34,699 nt of DNA, taken from assembly GCA_021766785.1 (NCBI GenBank), contig JAICBP010000076.1:183743-218441 (forward strand), read 5' to 3'. This document shows, one piece after another, positions 10,255 through 19,198 of this stretch; the stretch's first letter is position 1, and every line of letters begins with the position of its first letter. The DNA is from Sulfurimonas sp. endosymbiont of Alviniconcha boucheti (GTDB lineage: Bacteria; Campylobacterota; Campylobacteria; Campylobacterales; Sulfurimonadaceae). Under the pieces are notes generated by a model. It was not told the DNA's origin. It saw nothing but the letters and a program-made list of their open reading frames with translations, and did no database searches. The position numbers and the translations under genes are program-made.

Positions 10255-11309
10255 TATATTATTTGACTCCTTATTATATTCCAATTGTTTAGATAGTCAA
10301 TTTTGTTTAAAATAATTGAATTATTATTTACTTCATATTCAAAGTATTTAAGTGGCATTGCATTTGAATTTTGATTAAAATAAATAAATTCTTGTTGTCT
10401 TAAATTTTTTTTACGAGTACCATTAATTTTGTAACCAATAATTATTGGTTGAAAATATATCAAGTTAAAATTTTGAAATCTATTTTGTAGCCATTGTACA
10501 TATTTAAATATTTGAGTTGTTATACCTTTAGGTATTTCATCTTTTTTTATTTCTATAATATTAAAAATATTATTTATGTCTATTGTTAAAATATCAATAG
10601 CTTGCATACCAGCTCCTGAATACACTTCGTTACCAAGCCATGTAATGTTATTGAATAGTAAATTTGGAAGATTTTCAATTAATAAGGCATGAATATGGTG
10701 TTCTGAATATTGATTATTCAATATTATATTTCGTATATTTGGAGTATTTATTTGTCCTTGATACAGCATTCTGTTAAAAGATAAAATATTATTTCCGTTA
10801 AATGAAAAACTATTTCCAAGCATTGGTGTTGAATTATTTACTAAATTTAGTTTATTAAAAATAATGTTAAATTCATGTGGAAAAATTGGACTACAGCCTC
10901 TAGCCCCTTTTAATTTTCTGTATAATACACTCCACAATATATCTGTAACATTATTAGGTAATATATCAAGTAAATCAAATTCTTCAATACCATATTGAAA
11001 AACAATGTCTGGTTGAATTAAAGCCCTATATTGCAACATTATATTTTGATTATTACCCAAAAATGGCATTATCATTGGTTGTAAATAATGTGTGGTATCA
11101 AAAAAAGGATAAGATGATACTTTATATACTCCATAGAATTTTTTTGTTTTTTGAACATAAAAAATAATTTTGTCATCTATTTTTAATCTTGCAATATCTT
11201 TCCATAATCCAATATTAAAATTTTGATTTGAATTACCAGTACCCACAAATCCATATTCTAAATGAAATTTTAGACTAATTTCATCAACAATAAATAAATG
11301 ATAATTCAT
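10254..11309 (-). CDS. EVE/PUA-like domain fused to NucS-like PD-(D/E)XK nuclease
   Basis: This 351-residue, Asn/Ile-rich protein seems to have two modules. Residues 1-130 (IGLWKDIARLKIDDKIIFYV, then FYGVYKVSSYPFFD) resemble the EVE/PUA-like fold that reads modified bases. Residues about 200-290 look like a DUF91/NucS-type PD-(D/E)XK nuclease, with acidic E212, D239 in AIDIL, and E253-I-K255 in the following strand, then a helix FKYVQWLQ. Such a build suits a restriction or modification-dependent nuclease. The start ATG has AAGGAG nine bases upstream and follows the methyltransferase stop by three bases. The domain calls come from motif reading, not a profile search. Confidence 0.6.
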   Translation of the reverse strand: MNYHLFIVDEISLKFHLEYGFVGTGNSNQNFNIGLWKDIARLKIDDKIIFYVQKTKKFYGVYKVSSYPFFDTTHYLQPMIMPFLGNNQNIMLQYRALIQPDIVFQYGIEEFDLLDILPNNVTDILWSVLYRKLKGARGCSPIFPHEFNIIFNKLNLVNNSTPMLGNSFSFNGNNILSFNRMLYQGQINTPNIRNIILNNQYSEHHIHALLIENLPNLLFNNITWLGNEVYSGAGMQAIDILTIDINNIFNIIEIKKDEIPKGITTQIFKYVQWLQNRFQNFNLIYFQPIIIGYKINGTRKKNLRQQEFIYFNQNSNAMPLKYFEYEVNNNSIILNKIDYLNNWNIIRSQII

Positions 11310-11312
11310 ATC

Positions 11313-12137
11313 TTAAAACTCCTTCTTAAACACAAAAATATATTCATGTTTAAATATATAATAATCACTATTTAAAGCCCTATATCTCCAAATACCACCA
11401 ACACCAAGCTTTCCACGATTTCCTTCAATATTTTTAATAATTGTGCCTTTTAATTTTACTTTAAAATTTCTTTTTATCATATCCATACAATAAAACCCAA
11501 GCGGTATTACTTCACTATTTTTATAAACATCACCAATAACCACAGCAAAATATCTACCTTTTTCTAAATATTTTAGACTATTTTCACAGATAATTTTAAA
11601 CTGTTTTACAAAATCATTTATATTATCAATTTGTGATAAATCATCTTTATTTTCAGTAAATTTAACTATATCCATATAAGGTGGGTGCATAAGCACAAAT
11701 TGTACATTTTTAGAACTAAACATTTTATTTGCATTATCTATGTTTTCATTTACTTGTAACTCATCTAATGAATTACAATGATTTATATAAAAATTATTTG
11801 TATAATTTTCATTATTCATACTATTGTTTACATAATCTAACATTTTAGGATTTATGTCAAATCCTATATATTTTCGATTTAGTTTTTCACATTCAAAAAG
11901 TGTTGTACCACTTCCCATAAATGGTTCTAAAACAATATCATTTTCTTTTGTATATCTTCTAATTAATTGATTTGGAATTTGTGGTATAAAATTACCATGG
12001 TAAACATTTTTGTGTTTACCACTTTTATCTCTTTCACTTATCATCCACAGTGAATCTGTATTTATATCAAGTTCTTTCCAGTTTTGCATATCTAAATCAT
12101 TATATTTCATATCAATATAGTATCTAAAAAATTCCAT
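11313..12137 (-). CDS. DNA methyltransferase, N4-cytosine/N6-adenine, gamma-like order
   Basis: In this 274-residue protein the SAM motif EPFMGSGTT (about 71-79) with YIGFDINP precedes the catalytic motif MHPPY (about 150-154), unlike the usual beta order. HPPY in place of SPPY/DPPY is a less common variant. It is the first gene of the island run and likely the partner of the EVE/PD-(D/E)XK protein. No convincing Shine-Dalgarno precedes ATG 12137, and an internal ATG at residue 10 is an alternative start. It is AT-rich and lacks the window's AAACGCCA octamer. Confidence 0.83.
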   Translation of the reverse strand: MEFFRYYIDMKYNDLDMQNWKELDINTDSLWMISERDKSGKHKNVYHGNFIPQIPNQLIRRYTKENDIVLEPFMGSGTTLFECEKLNRKYIGFDINPKMLDYVNNSMNNENYTNNFYINHCNSLDELQVNENIDNANKMFSSKNVQFVLMHPPYMDIVKFTENKDDLSQIDNINDFVKQFKIICENSLKYLEKGRYFAVVIGDVYKNSEVIPLGFYCMDMIKRNFKVKLKGTIIKNIEGNRGKLGVGGIWRYRALNSDYYIFKHEYIFVFKKEF

Positions 12138-12182
12138 GTTTTTGATAAAATGAAATTATTAATGTACATCCAACAACTGAAG

Positions 12183-12220
12183 ATAGCCAATAAATTTCCG
12201 TTAGGTAATTTATTGGCTAT
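12183..12220. repeat. Long perfect hairpin
   Basis: ATAGCCAATAAATT and AATTTATTGGCTAT are exact 14-bp inverted repeats around a ten-base loop that can form two more C-G pairs. It sits between the island's first gene and the right direct repeat. No T-run follows, so an operator, mRNA leader structure or element end is as likely as a terminator. Confidence 0.55.
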
Positions 12221-12233
12221 ATAGTGTATCTCA

Positions 12234-12250
12234 TTATAATGCCCCTAAAA
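12234..12250. repeat. Right 17-bp direct repeat flanking the R-M island
   Basis: TTATAATGCCCCTAAAA differs from the left copy at 8338-8354 at one position and has the same orientation. Confidence 0.5.
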
Positions 12251-12292
12251 TCTAAGACAGCAATTCAGTAGAATTTATTTTCAAAAAAGTTA

Positions 12293-12606
12293 AAATATAA
12301 TATCCTCCTTTGTCAAGACCACTTAACCAAACACTCTTATTTTACTCATTATGCTACTAATCGTAACTCTTGATTTTGAAACTCTAAACTATGAACAGCA
12401 TTATAATAAACCTCATTAGGAGTTTTGTTTCCAATAGCAGAGTGTAATCGTTTTGAGTTGTATTTTACTATGTAGTTATCTATAGAATACCTAAAAACTC
12501 TGCGCTATATGTTTTTCTTTTGGTACTTATTTGTATTGTTCTTATTTTATCATTTGAAATAAGAATATTTTATTAAGTGGTTTATTTTTCTGAGGACATT
12601 ATATTT
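12293..12606 (-). mobile_element. Internally deleted IS3-family element with inverted ends
   Basis: The left end, read rightward from about 12293, and the right end, read leftward from about 12606, align without gaps over about 52 bases with about 37 matches. Shared blocks are AAATATAAT, TCCTC, ACCACTTAA and TCTTATTT. Between them lies only the C-terminus of an IS3 transposase. The element is about 310 bp, so most of the transposase genes are gone, leaving a MITE-like relic. Exact termini and target duplication are not resolved. Confidence 0.65.
12349..12504 (-). pseudogene. IS3-family transposase (OrfB) C-terminal remnant
   Basis: The minus strand encodes about 51 residues ending in a normal stop. 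They include YIVKYNSKRLHSAIGNKTP and NEVYYNAV, the typical C-terminus of the IS3 OrfB DDE integrase (the YNxKRxHSAxGxxTPxE motif). An in-frame TAG at 12505-12507 and loss of all upstream catalytic sequence show it is dead. It lies inside the deleted element. Confidence 0.85.
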
Positions 12607-12727
12607 ATCAATTTTTTAAGTAACTTTAGTGTACTATATTACAAATAATCTAGCAAAAAAAGCTTATGTTCCTATACGAACTTTGTTCAAAATGGTTACA
12701 AATTTACAAGCAAATAAAAGAGTAAAA

Positions 12728-13393
12728 ATGATAGATAAAAGTAAAATAATAGAAGCCTACAACTTTAGACATGCATGCAAAATTTTTGATGCAAAGAAAA
12801 AAATCAGTGAAGATGATTTTCTTACTATTTTAGAGGCTGGACGTTTGAGTCCTAGCTCTTTTGGATTTGAGCCTTGGAAATTTTTAGTAGTACAACATAG
12901 CAAACTTCGAGAAAAACTTCTTCCTGTGACATGGGGTGCACAAGGGAGTCTTCCTACAGCTAGTCACTTTGTGATTATCTTAGCACGTAAGCAAAAAAGT
13001 ATGCACTATAGTAGTAGCTATATAGAGCATATTATGTCTGATGTGCATCATCTACCAAAAGAAGCTTTGGAGACTCGTAAAGAGCTTTATAAAACTTTTC
13101 AAGAAAAAGATTTTTCTCTTTTAGAGAGTCAGAGAGCTACTTTTGACTGGGCGGGGAAACAAGCTTATATCGCCTTGGCAAATATGATGACCACCGCAGC
13201 TATGCTTGAGGTTGATTCTTGTGCGATTGAAGGGTTTAAGAGTAAAGAGCTAGAAGATGTGATGGCTAGTGAGTTTAATGTCGATACAGAGATGTTTGGT
13301 GTAGCTGTTATGGTGGCGTTTGGGTACAGAAAAGAGTCTCAAAAGGTCAAAACTCGTCAAAATATGCAAGATATTACTGAGTGGTATCACTAA
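12728..13393 (+). CDS. NAD(P)H nitroreductase, Nfs family
   Basis: This FMN-dependent nitroreductase-fold protein has 221 residues from ATG 12728. A longer frame opens at GTG 12629, but the added 33 residues are unlike the family and the nitroreductase pattern (YNFRHACKIFDAKKKIS, LSPSSFGFEPWKFLVV) starts right after 12728. GVAVMVAFGYRKE near the end is the usual C-terminal FMN-site region. Its substrate (nitro compound, quinone or flavin) cannot be told. It stands alone between the IS relic and thiI. An octamer copy is at 13314-13321. Confidence 0.87.
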   Translation: MIDKSKIIEAYNFRHACKIFDAKKKISEDDFLTILEAGRLSPSSFGFEPWKFLVVQHSKLREKLLPVTWGAQGSLPTASHFVIILARKQKSMHYSSSYIEHIMSDVHHLPKEALETRKELYKTFQEKDFSLLESQRATFDWAGKQAYIALANMMTTAAMLEVDSCAIEGFKSKELEDVMASEFNVDTEMFGVAVMVAFGYRKESQKVKTRQNMQDITEWYH

Positions 13394-13508
13394 AAGTATC
13401 TACTGCTTTGGTAATACTGCATGAAAAGCTTTAAACTCTTACTAGCATTATGATATAGTAGCAAACAAGAGAAGCACCTTGTAAAGGGCTTATGGCATAC
13501 ACTTATGT

Positions 13509-13514
13509 TATAAT
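13509..13514 (+). promoter_or_regulatory. -10 box for thiI
   Basis: TATAAT lies about 31 bases before the thiI GTG start, leaving a short leader with its AAGG site. Its position inside the longer ATG frame argues against that frame. Confidence 0.45.
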
Positions 13515-13545
13515 TTTACACTTCAAAACAACTAAGGTAACCGTA

Positions 13546-15006
13546 GTGCAAACAACTTCACAAATAAAACAGAAATTTATACTCAAACTTTTTCCTGAGA
13601 TTATGATAAAAGGCTCTTCAGCAAAACGCCAGATGATAGGACAGCTCTACATAAACTTACTCACTATATTTGAACGAATTTCTTCAAATATTGAAGTGAA
13701 AAAGTTCTCGGACAAGATGGAAGTACTCTGCCCTACTCAAGCACTCCAAGAGGTAAAACAGAAACTTTTAGATACTTCAGGTATCGAACAGATATTAGAA
13801 GTACTTCAATTTGATGGTATGGACTCTTTGGAGAAGATCAAAGTAAAAGTTGGTGAGCTTGTTATAGATAGCTTGGAAAATAAAACTTTTGTGGTTCGTG
13901 TGAAACGTACAGGAAAACATATGTATAGTTCTATTGAGATTGAGCGAACTGTTGGTGGCTATCTTCTTGCACACTCAAAGGCTCTTAAAGTAAGCCTAAA
14001 GAACCCTGAAGTAGTTGTCCAGATGGAACTCATAGAGAACCAGCTTAACATCATCACGACAAAGTATAAAGGGCTTAGTGGTTTTCCTATAGGAACGCAG
14101 GGAGATATTCTCTCTCTTATGTCTGGAGGTTTTGACTCAACTGTTGCCTCTTATCTTACTATGAAACGCGGTATAAAAACACACTTTGTCTTCTTTAACC
14201 TTGGTGGGAATGCTCATGAGATAGGAGTAAAGCAAGTAGCACTCTACCTCTGGAATAAGTTTGGCTCTTCTCATAAAGTAAAATTTATAACGATAAAATT
14301 TGAAGAGGTACTTACTGAAATATTTCGCTCTACACCACCTGCTTATATGGGTGTAACACTCAAACGCCTTATGCTCATGGCAAGTGAAAAAATAGCAGAT
14401 GATATGAATATAGATGCACTACTAACAGGTGAAAGTGTTGCACAAGTAAGTTCTCAAACACTTCGTAACCTTGCACTCATAGATGAAGTAAGCTCAAAAC
14501 TTATCTTGCGCCCTCTCTCAACTATGAACAAGCCAGAGATCATTAGCATAGCAAATGACATCGGAACACGTTCATTTGCCGAGAGTATGCCTGAGTATTG
14601 TGGTGTTATCTCTCAAAATCCTATCACTCATGGTTCATTTAAACGCATGGAAAAAGTCGCACTCAAGTTTGACTATGATGTTTTAAACAAAGCAGTAGAA
14701 AATGCTGAGCATATCTATGTACACGATATAGTACAGGATATTAACGATTTGGCTGCTGTTGAAGTTGTCCATGATTTAAAGAGTGATGAGTTTGTTGTGA
14801 TCGATATTCGTGGAGAAGATAAAGTGATAGAGACAGAGTGTGAAACACTCAACATCCCATTTCATAAGCTCAAAAAAGAGTTTCAGTCGCTTCCAAAGGA
14901 CAAAGAGTACTTACTTTACTGTGAGAAAGGGATAATGAGTCAGCTCCATGCTCAGTACTTAAGAGATGAGCATAAGTGTGAGAATGTAAGAGTTTACAGA
15001 CCATAA
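13546..15006 (+). CDS. thiI: tRNA 4-thiouridine synthetase with rhodanese domain
   Basis: ThiI adenylates uridine 8 of tRNA and transfers sulfur to it; it also feeds thiazole synthesis. The GTG at 13546 is chosen because AAGG lies eight bases before it and the ferredoxin-like N-terminus KFILKLFPEI follows at once; the ATG at 13492 overlaps a TATAAT promoter box at about 13509-13514. From this start the 486 residues show a THUMP domain, the PP-loop SGGFDS at 193-198, a conserved cysteine C352 in PEYCGVIS, and a C-terminal rhodanese with active cysteine C459 in YCEKGIMS. These match E. coli C344 and C456 closely. Confidence 0.95.
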   Translation: MQTTSQIKQKFILKLFPEIMIKGSSAKRQMIGQLYINLLTIFERISSNIEVKKFSDKMEVLCPTQALQEVKQKLLDTSGIEQILEVLQFDGMDSLEKIKVKVGELVIDSLENKTFVVRVKRTGKHMYSSIEIERTVGGYLLAHSKALKVSLKNPEVVVQMELIENQLNIITTKYKGLSGFPIGTQGDILSLMSGGFDSTVASYLTMKRGIKTHFVFFNLGGNAHEIGVKQVALYLWNKFGSSHKVKFITIKFEEVLTEIFRSTPPAYMGVTLKRLMLMASEKIADDMNIDALLTGESVAQVSSQTLRNLALIDEVSSKLILRPLSTMNKPEIISIANDIGTRSFAESMPEYCGVISQNPITHGSFKRMEKVALKFDYDVLNKAVENAEHIYVHDIVQDINDLAAVEVVHDLKSDEFVVIDIRGEDKVIETECETLNIPFHKLKKEFQSLPKDKEYLLYCEKGIMSQLHAQYLRDEHKCENVRVYRP

Positions 15007-15015
15007 AGGATAATA

Positions 15016-15778
<763 letters not shown>

Positions 15779-15797
15779 CTAATATTTTAATTATGAA

Positions 15798-15803
15798 ATT
15801 ATA
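15798..15803 (-). promoter_or_regulatory. -10 box for the long adk
   Basis: TATAAT on the minus strand lies 28 bases upstream of the adk start with AGGA between. No -35 hexamer stands out, as is common in Campylobacterota sigma-70 promoters. Confidence 0.45.
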
Positions 15804-15839
15804 TAGTAATGAGTTTAAAACTAAATTTAGATATCTTCT

Positions 15840-16694
15840 CTACTCACCCCACCCTAGTTTCTCTTTGAGCACATCAAAGTAGTTAAACTCTTCTCTGTGT
15901 ATAAGCTTTACTTTTTTTAAATCAAGTTGTATCTTAATACTCTCATCTTGCTCTAGCTCATACTTATCTTGTCCATCTATGATAAAGAGTGCTCTCTCTT
16001 TTGGCGTTTTCATCTCTATAGAGAACTCCCCTGGAAGTACTACTGGTCTCTGTGTTAGAGAGTGGGGACAGATAGGTGTAAGTGCAAAAACATTTGTAAG
16101 AGGAAAAAGTACTGGTCCTCCTGCTGAAAGGTTGTAAGCAGTTGACCCTGTTGGTGTTGAGACGATGACACCATCTCCAAAGTAAGTATTAAAAGCCTTT
16201 GAATCCACAAGAGTTTCTATCTGTATCATATTTGAGATAGAGTGGCGAGTAAGAACTATATCATTAAAGGCATACTGTACTATCTCTTTTCCATTTTGCA
16301 TAAACTCTACTCTCAAAATAGCGCGCTCATCAATTCGCACATCCCCTGTTAGCATCTTCTTGACAAACTCTTCAAGCTCTTTAAGTTGTATATCTGCTAA
16401 AAAGCCTAAAGAACCCGCATAAACGCCAAGTATAGGGATATCATATTTAAAAGAGCGACGCACAACAGAGATAAGTGTGCCATCACCACCAAGAGTAACT
16501 AAGATATCTGACCATTCACAAAGCAGATCAAAGTCCATTCCCATTATACCTATCATACCACCACTTACACTATCTATATTTATTTCAAGATCTAAAGATC
16601 TAAATATTTTTTCGATTACAAGATAACTAGACTTAAGTTCTGGTGTAGATGGACGGAGGATAACACCAACTTTTTGAATATTTTTTGATAACAT
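15840..16694 (-). CDS. nadK: NAD kinase
   Basis: NadK phosphorylates NAD+ to NADP+. The 284-residue protein has the GGDGTL motif in LVTLGGDGTLISVVR, the NDIVLTRHS segment and STPTGSTAYNLSAGGPVL, all diagnostic. It reads away from aspS and ends upstream of the adk promoter. Two octamer copies (16002 and 16421) lie in it in opposite orientations. Confidence 0.95.
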   Translation of the reverse strand: MLSKNIQKVGVILRPSTPELKSSYLVIEKIFRSLDLEINIDSVSGGMIGIMGMDFDLLCEWSDILVTLGGDGTLISVVRRSFKYDIPILGVYAGSLGFLADIQLKELEEFVKKMLTGDVRIDERAILRVEFMQNGKEIVQYAFNDIVLTRHSISNMIQIETLVDSKAFNTYFGDGVIVSTPTGSTAYNLSAGGPVLFPLTNVFALTPICPHSLTQRPVVLPGEFSIEMKTPKERALFIIDGQDKYELEQDESIKIQLDLKKVKLIHREEFNYFDVLKEKLGWGE

Positions 16695-16776
16695 AACTTT
16701 TCTCTCTTTTTAAGTGCACAATTATAACCAATAAACACCTTTTTGTAAAAAAAGCAGTTTCTAAAGTAGATTTAGT

Positions 16777-16782
16777 TATAAT
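16777..16782 (+). promoter_or_regulatory. -10 box for aspS
   Basis: TATAAT lies 31 bases before the aspS ATG and is followed by AGGA as ribosome site. The likely unit is aspS plus the short adk. Confidence 0.45.
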
Positions 16783-16813
16783 CTAAAAAATTATTTTTAG
16801 GACTCTATATACG

Positions 16814-18565
16814 ATGAGAAGCCATTACAATACAGATTTAAGTGAAATAAATGTTGGAGAAGAAGTTACTCTAACAGGTTGGGCAAATAGCTACCGTGAC
16901 CATGGTGGGATTATTTTTATTGATTTACGTGACAAAACTGGACTTATTCAGCTTACTTGTGACCCTAAGGATTCAAAAGAGTCTCATGCCATTGCAAATG
17001 ATGTAAGAGATGAGTATGTACTTATTGCTAAGGGAAAGGTTCGTCTTCGTGGTGAAGGTCTTACAAACCCACGCCTTAAAACTGGTGCTATTGAGATAGT
17101 TGTTACTGAGCTTATCATCGAAAATAAGTCAGCGGTACTTCCATTTGTTATTGGTGATAAAAAAGTTGGTGAAGAGACTACTCTTAAGTACCGTTACTTA
17201 GAGCTCCGTGACCCAGACCTTTACAATATCTTTAAACTGCGTTCAAAGGCTGCTATTGCAGCACGTAACATTCTTGATGCAAACGGATTCTTAGAAGTTG
17301 AAACGCCAATCCTTACTAAATCAACTCCAGAGGGTGCAAGAGATTATCTAGTGCCTTCTCGTGTACATGATGGTGAGTTCTATGCACTCCCACAATCTCC
17401 ACAGCTTTTTAAACAGCTCTTAATGATTGGTGGATTTGAGCGTTATTTTCAGATAGCAAAATGTTTTCGTGATGAAGATCTTCGTGCTGATAGACAACCT
17501 GAGTTTACCCAAATAGATGTTGAGATGAGTTTTTGTACTCAAGAAGATGTTATTAAAGTTGCTGAGGATTTACTCGTTGCTATGTTTAAAGCAGCAGGAC
17601 ATGATATAAAACCACCTTTTAACCGTATCACTTATAATAATGCGATGGAGTGGTATGGTTCTGATAAGCCTGATATGCGTTATGATCTTAAAATGGTAGA
17701 TGTTATCGATATTTTTAGCCGTTGTGATAATGAGATCTTTACAAATATCGCTAAAGATCCTAAAAACAATCGTATAAAAGCTCTTAAAGTTCCAGGAGCT
17801 GATCTCATCTTCTCTAAACGAGAGATGAAGTCTTTTGAAGAGTATGTTCGTAAATTTGGGGCACATGGTCTTGGTTATTTCCAGATGAAAGAGGATGGAT
17901 TAAAAGGTCCTCTTGTTAAATTCTTTACTCAAAAAGATATAGAACTCATCATCAAAACTACTGAACTAGAAGTTGGTGATGTAGTATTCTTCGGTGCTGG
18001 TGAGAAGAAAACTGTATGGGATTATATGGGTCGATTTAGAAACTTTATCGCTGAACATGAGAAGATGAATCTCATAGATGAAAATGTTTTTGAGTTTGTA
18101 TGGGTTGTAGATTTTCCTATGTTTGAGATTGAAGATGGTCGTGTTAAAGCACTGCACCATCCATTTACTCAACCAAAAGATACAAATAAAGAAGATCCTC
18201 AAGAGATAGAATCTATCGCATATGACATTGTTCTAAACGGTACTGAGCTTGGTGGTGGATCTATTCGTATCCATAAAGAAGAGGTTCAAGAAGAGGTATT
18301 TAAACTTCTTGGTATAAAAGAGGAAGAGGCTCAAGAGAAATTTGGTTTCTTACTTGATGCTCTTAAGTTTGGTGCACCTCCACATGGTGGTTTTGCTCTT
18401 GGTTTTGACAGACTGATGATGCTAATCTCAAAAACGCCAAGTATTCGTGATGTTATCGCATTTCCTAAGACACAAAAAGCAGCTTGTGTGCTTACAAACG
18501 CACCTTCTGAAGTAGATAATACTCAACTTCGTGATCTTCATATCCGTTTACGAGAAAAGAAGTAA
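16814..18565 (+). CDS. aspS: Aspartyl-tRNA synthetase
   Basis: This bacterial-type class II synthetase of 583 residues charges tRNA-Asp. It has the N-terminal OB fold, [11 protein letters not shown], motif 2 with [18 protein letters not shown], the inserted GAD domain, and motif 3 [12 protein letters not shown]. In Campylobacterota this enzyme is usually non-discriminating and also charges tRNA-Asn for GatCAB, which cannot be decided here. Two octamer copies occur in it (17301, 18432). The short adk follows by eight bases, as in Campylobacter. Confidence 0.96.
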   Translation: MRSHYNTDLSEINVGEEVTLTGWANSYRDHGGIIFIDLRDKTGLIQLTCDPKDSKESHAIANDVRDEYVLIAKGKVRLRGEGLTNPRLKTGAIEIVVTELIIENKSAVLPFVIGDKKVGEETTLKYRYLELRDPDLYNIFKLRSKAAIAARNILDANGFLEVETPILTKSTPEGARDYLVPSRVHDGEFYALPQSPQLFKQLLMIGGFERYFQIAKCFRDEDLRADRQPEFTQIDVEMSFCTQEDVIKVAEDLLVAMFKAAGHDIKPPFNRITYNNAMEWYGSDKPDMRYDLKMVDVIDIFSRCDNEIFTNIAKDPKNNRIKALKVPGADLIFSKREMKSFEEYVRKFGAHGLGYFQMKEDGLKGPLVKFFTQKDIELIIKTTELEVGDVVFFGAGEKKTVWDYMGRFRNFIAEHEKMNLIDENVFEFVWVVDFPMFEIEDGRVKALHHPFTQPKDTNKEDPQEIESIAYDIVLNGTELGGGSIRIHKEEVQEEVFKLLGIKEEEAQEKFGFLLDALKFGAPPHGGFALGFDRLMMLISKTPSIRDVIAFPKTQKAACVLTNAPSEVDNTQLRDLHIRLREKK

Positions 18566-18573
18566 ACAATTTT

Positions 18574-19149
18574 ATGAAAACAAAAAAATTATTTTTAATC
18601 ATAGGAGCTCCAGGCTCTGGCAAGACTACAGATGCAGAACTAGTAGCTAAGCGAAATAAAAATATTACTCACTACTCTACTGGTGATATGCTTCGATCAG
18701 AAGTTGCTAGTGGTAGTAAACTGGGCAAAGAGATAAACTCCTATATCTCTAAAGGGCTTATAGTTCCTATTAAGATCGCAATAGCTACTATTACTAATGC
18801 AATTTTAAATGCACATACTGATGTTGTAATTCTTGATGGTTATCCTAGAAGTATTGAGCAGATGGATGCTTTGGAAAACTTTTTAAACAGTAATAATTCT
18901 ATTAAATTGACTAATATTATTGAGCTAAAAGTAAGTGAAGAGACTGCCCGTGAAAGGGTTCTTGGTCGTGCTCGTGGGGAAGATGACAATGCAAAAATAT
19001 TCAATAACCGTATGAGAGTATATATTGAACCTTTAGAAAAGATACAAGCATTTTATAGTGAGAAAGGTCTTTTAGAAGTTATAAGTGGAGAAGGAACTAT
19101 TGAATCTATTGTGACAGAAATGGAATCTTTTATAATTTCTAAAATCTAA
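18574..19149 (+). CDS. adk: Adenylate kinase, short Campylobacter type
   Basis: This 191-residue protein has the P-loop IIGAPGSGKTT, THYSTGDMLR, LDGYPRS and GRARGEDDN. It lacks a full LID domain and closely follows the short adenylate kinase known from Campylobacter and Helicobacter, where it also sits after aspS. It is probably co-transcribed with aspS. With a long adenylate kinase 2.8 kb away, one of the two may have another preferred nucleotide or be an extra copy. Transcription probably ends at the hairpin at 19170-19190. Confidence 0.9.
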   Translation: MKTKKLFLIIGAPGSGKTTDAELVAKRNKNITHYSTGDMLRSEVASGSKLGKEINSYISKGLIVPIKIAIATITNAILNAHTDVVILDGYPRSIEQMDALENFLNSNNSIKLTNIIELKVSEETARERVLGRARGEDDNAKIFNNRMRVYIEPLEKIQAFYSEKGLLEVISGEGTIESIVTEMESFIISKI

Positions 19150-19169
19150 CTCTCTATACTTAAACAGTT

Positions 19170-19190
19170 AAACGCCAAGTAATGGCGTTT
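19170..19190. terminator. Inverted AAACGCCA pair, likely bidirectional terminator
   Basis: AAACGCCA and TGGCGTTT form a perfect 8-bp stem with loop AGTAA between the 3' ends of two convergent genes. No strong T-run follows. The arms are exactly the octamer that is enriched in this window, an arrangement known for uptake sequences in Neisseria and Haemophilus. Confidence 0.6.
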
Positions 19191-19198
19191 GGACTACC

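Larger units (their letters stand above)
12138..12727. other. Intergenic region: island edge, IS remnant, nitroreductase leader
   Basis: This 590-base stretch holds the upstream region of the island's first gene, a 14-bp-stem hairpin (12183-12220), the right direct repeat (12234-12250), a deleted IS3-family element (about 12293-12606) and the leader of the nitroreductase gene. No intact gene is seen. Confidence 0.7.

Noticed and set aside
10255-10284. TTG-initiated extension of the HNH nuclease
   Set aside because: The AAGGAG ribosome site lies inside it, and ATG 10254 overlaps the upstream stop as TAATG.
12183-12220. Integron attC site near the R-M island
   Set aside because: GTTAGG is present, but in the loop of a nearly perfect palindrome. 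The R/L box layout of attC is missing and no cassette structure is seen.
12629-12727. GTG-initiated extension of the nitroreductase
   Set aside because: The added residues do not resemble the family, and the nitroreductase pattern begins directly after ATG 12728.
13492-13545. Extended N-terminus of ThiI from ATG 13492
   Set aside because: The extension contains a TATAAT box and lacks family similarity, and GTG 13546 has a good ribosome site right before the conserved N-terminus.
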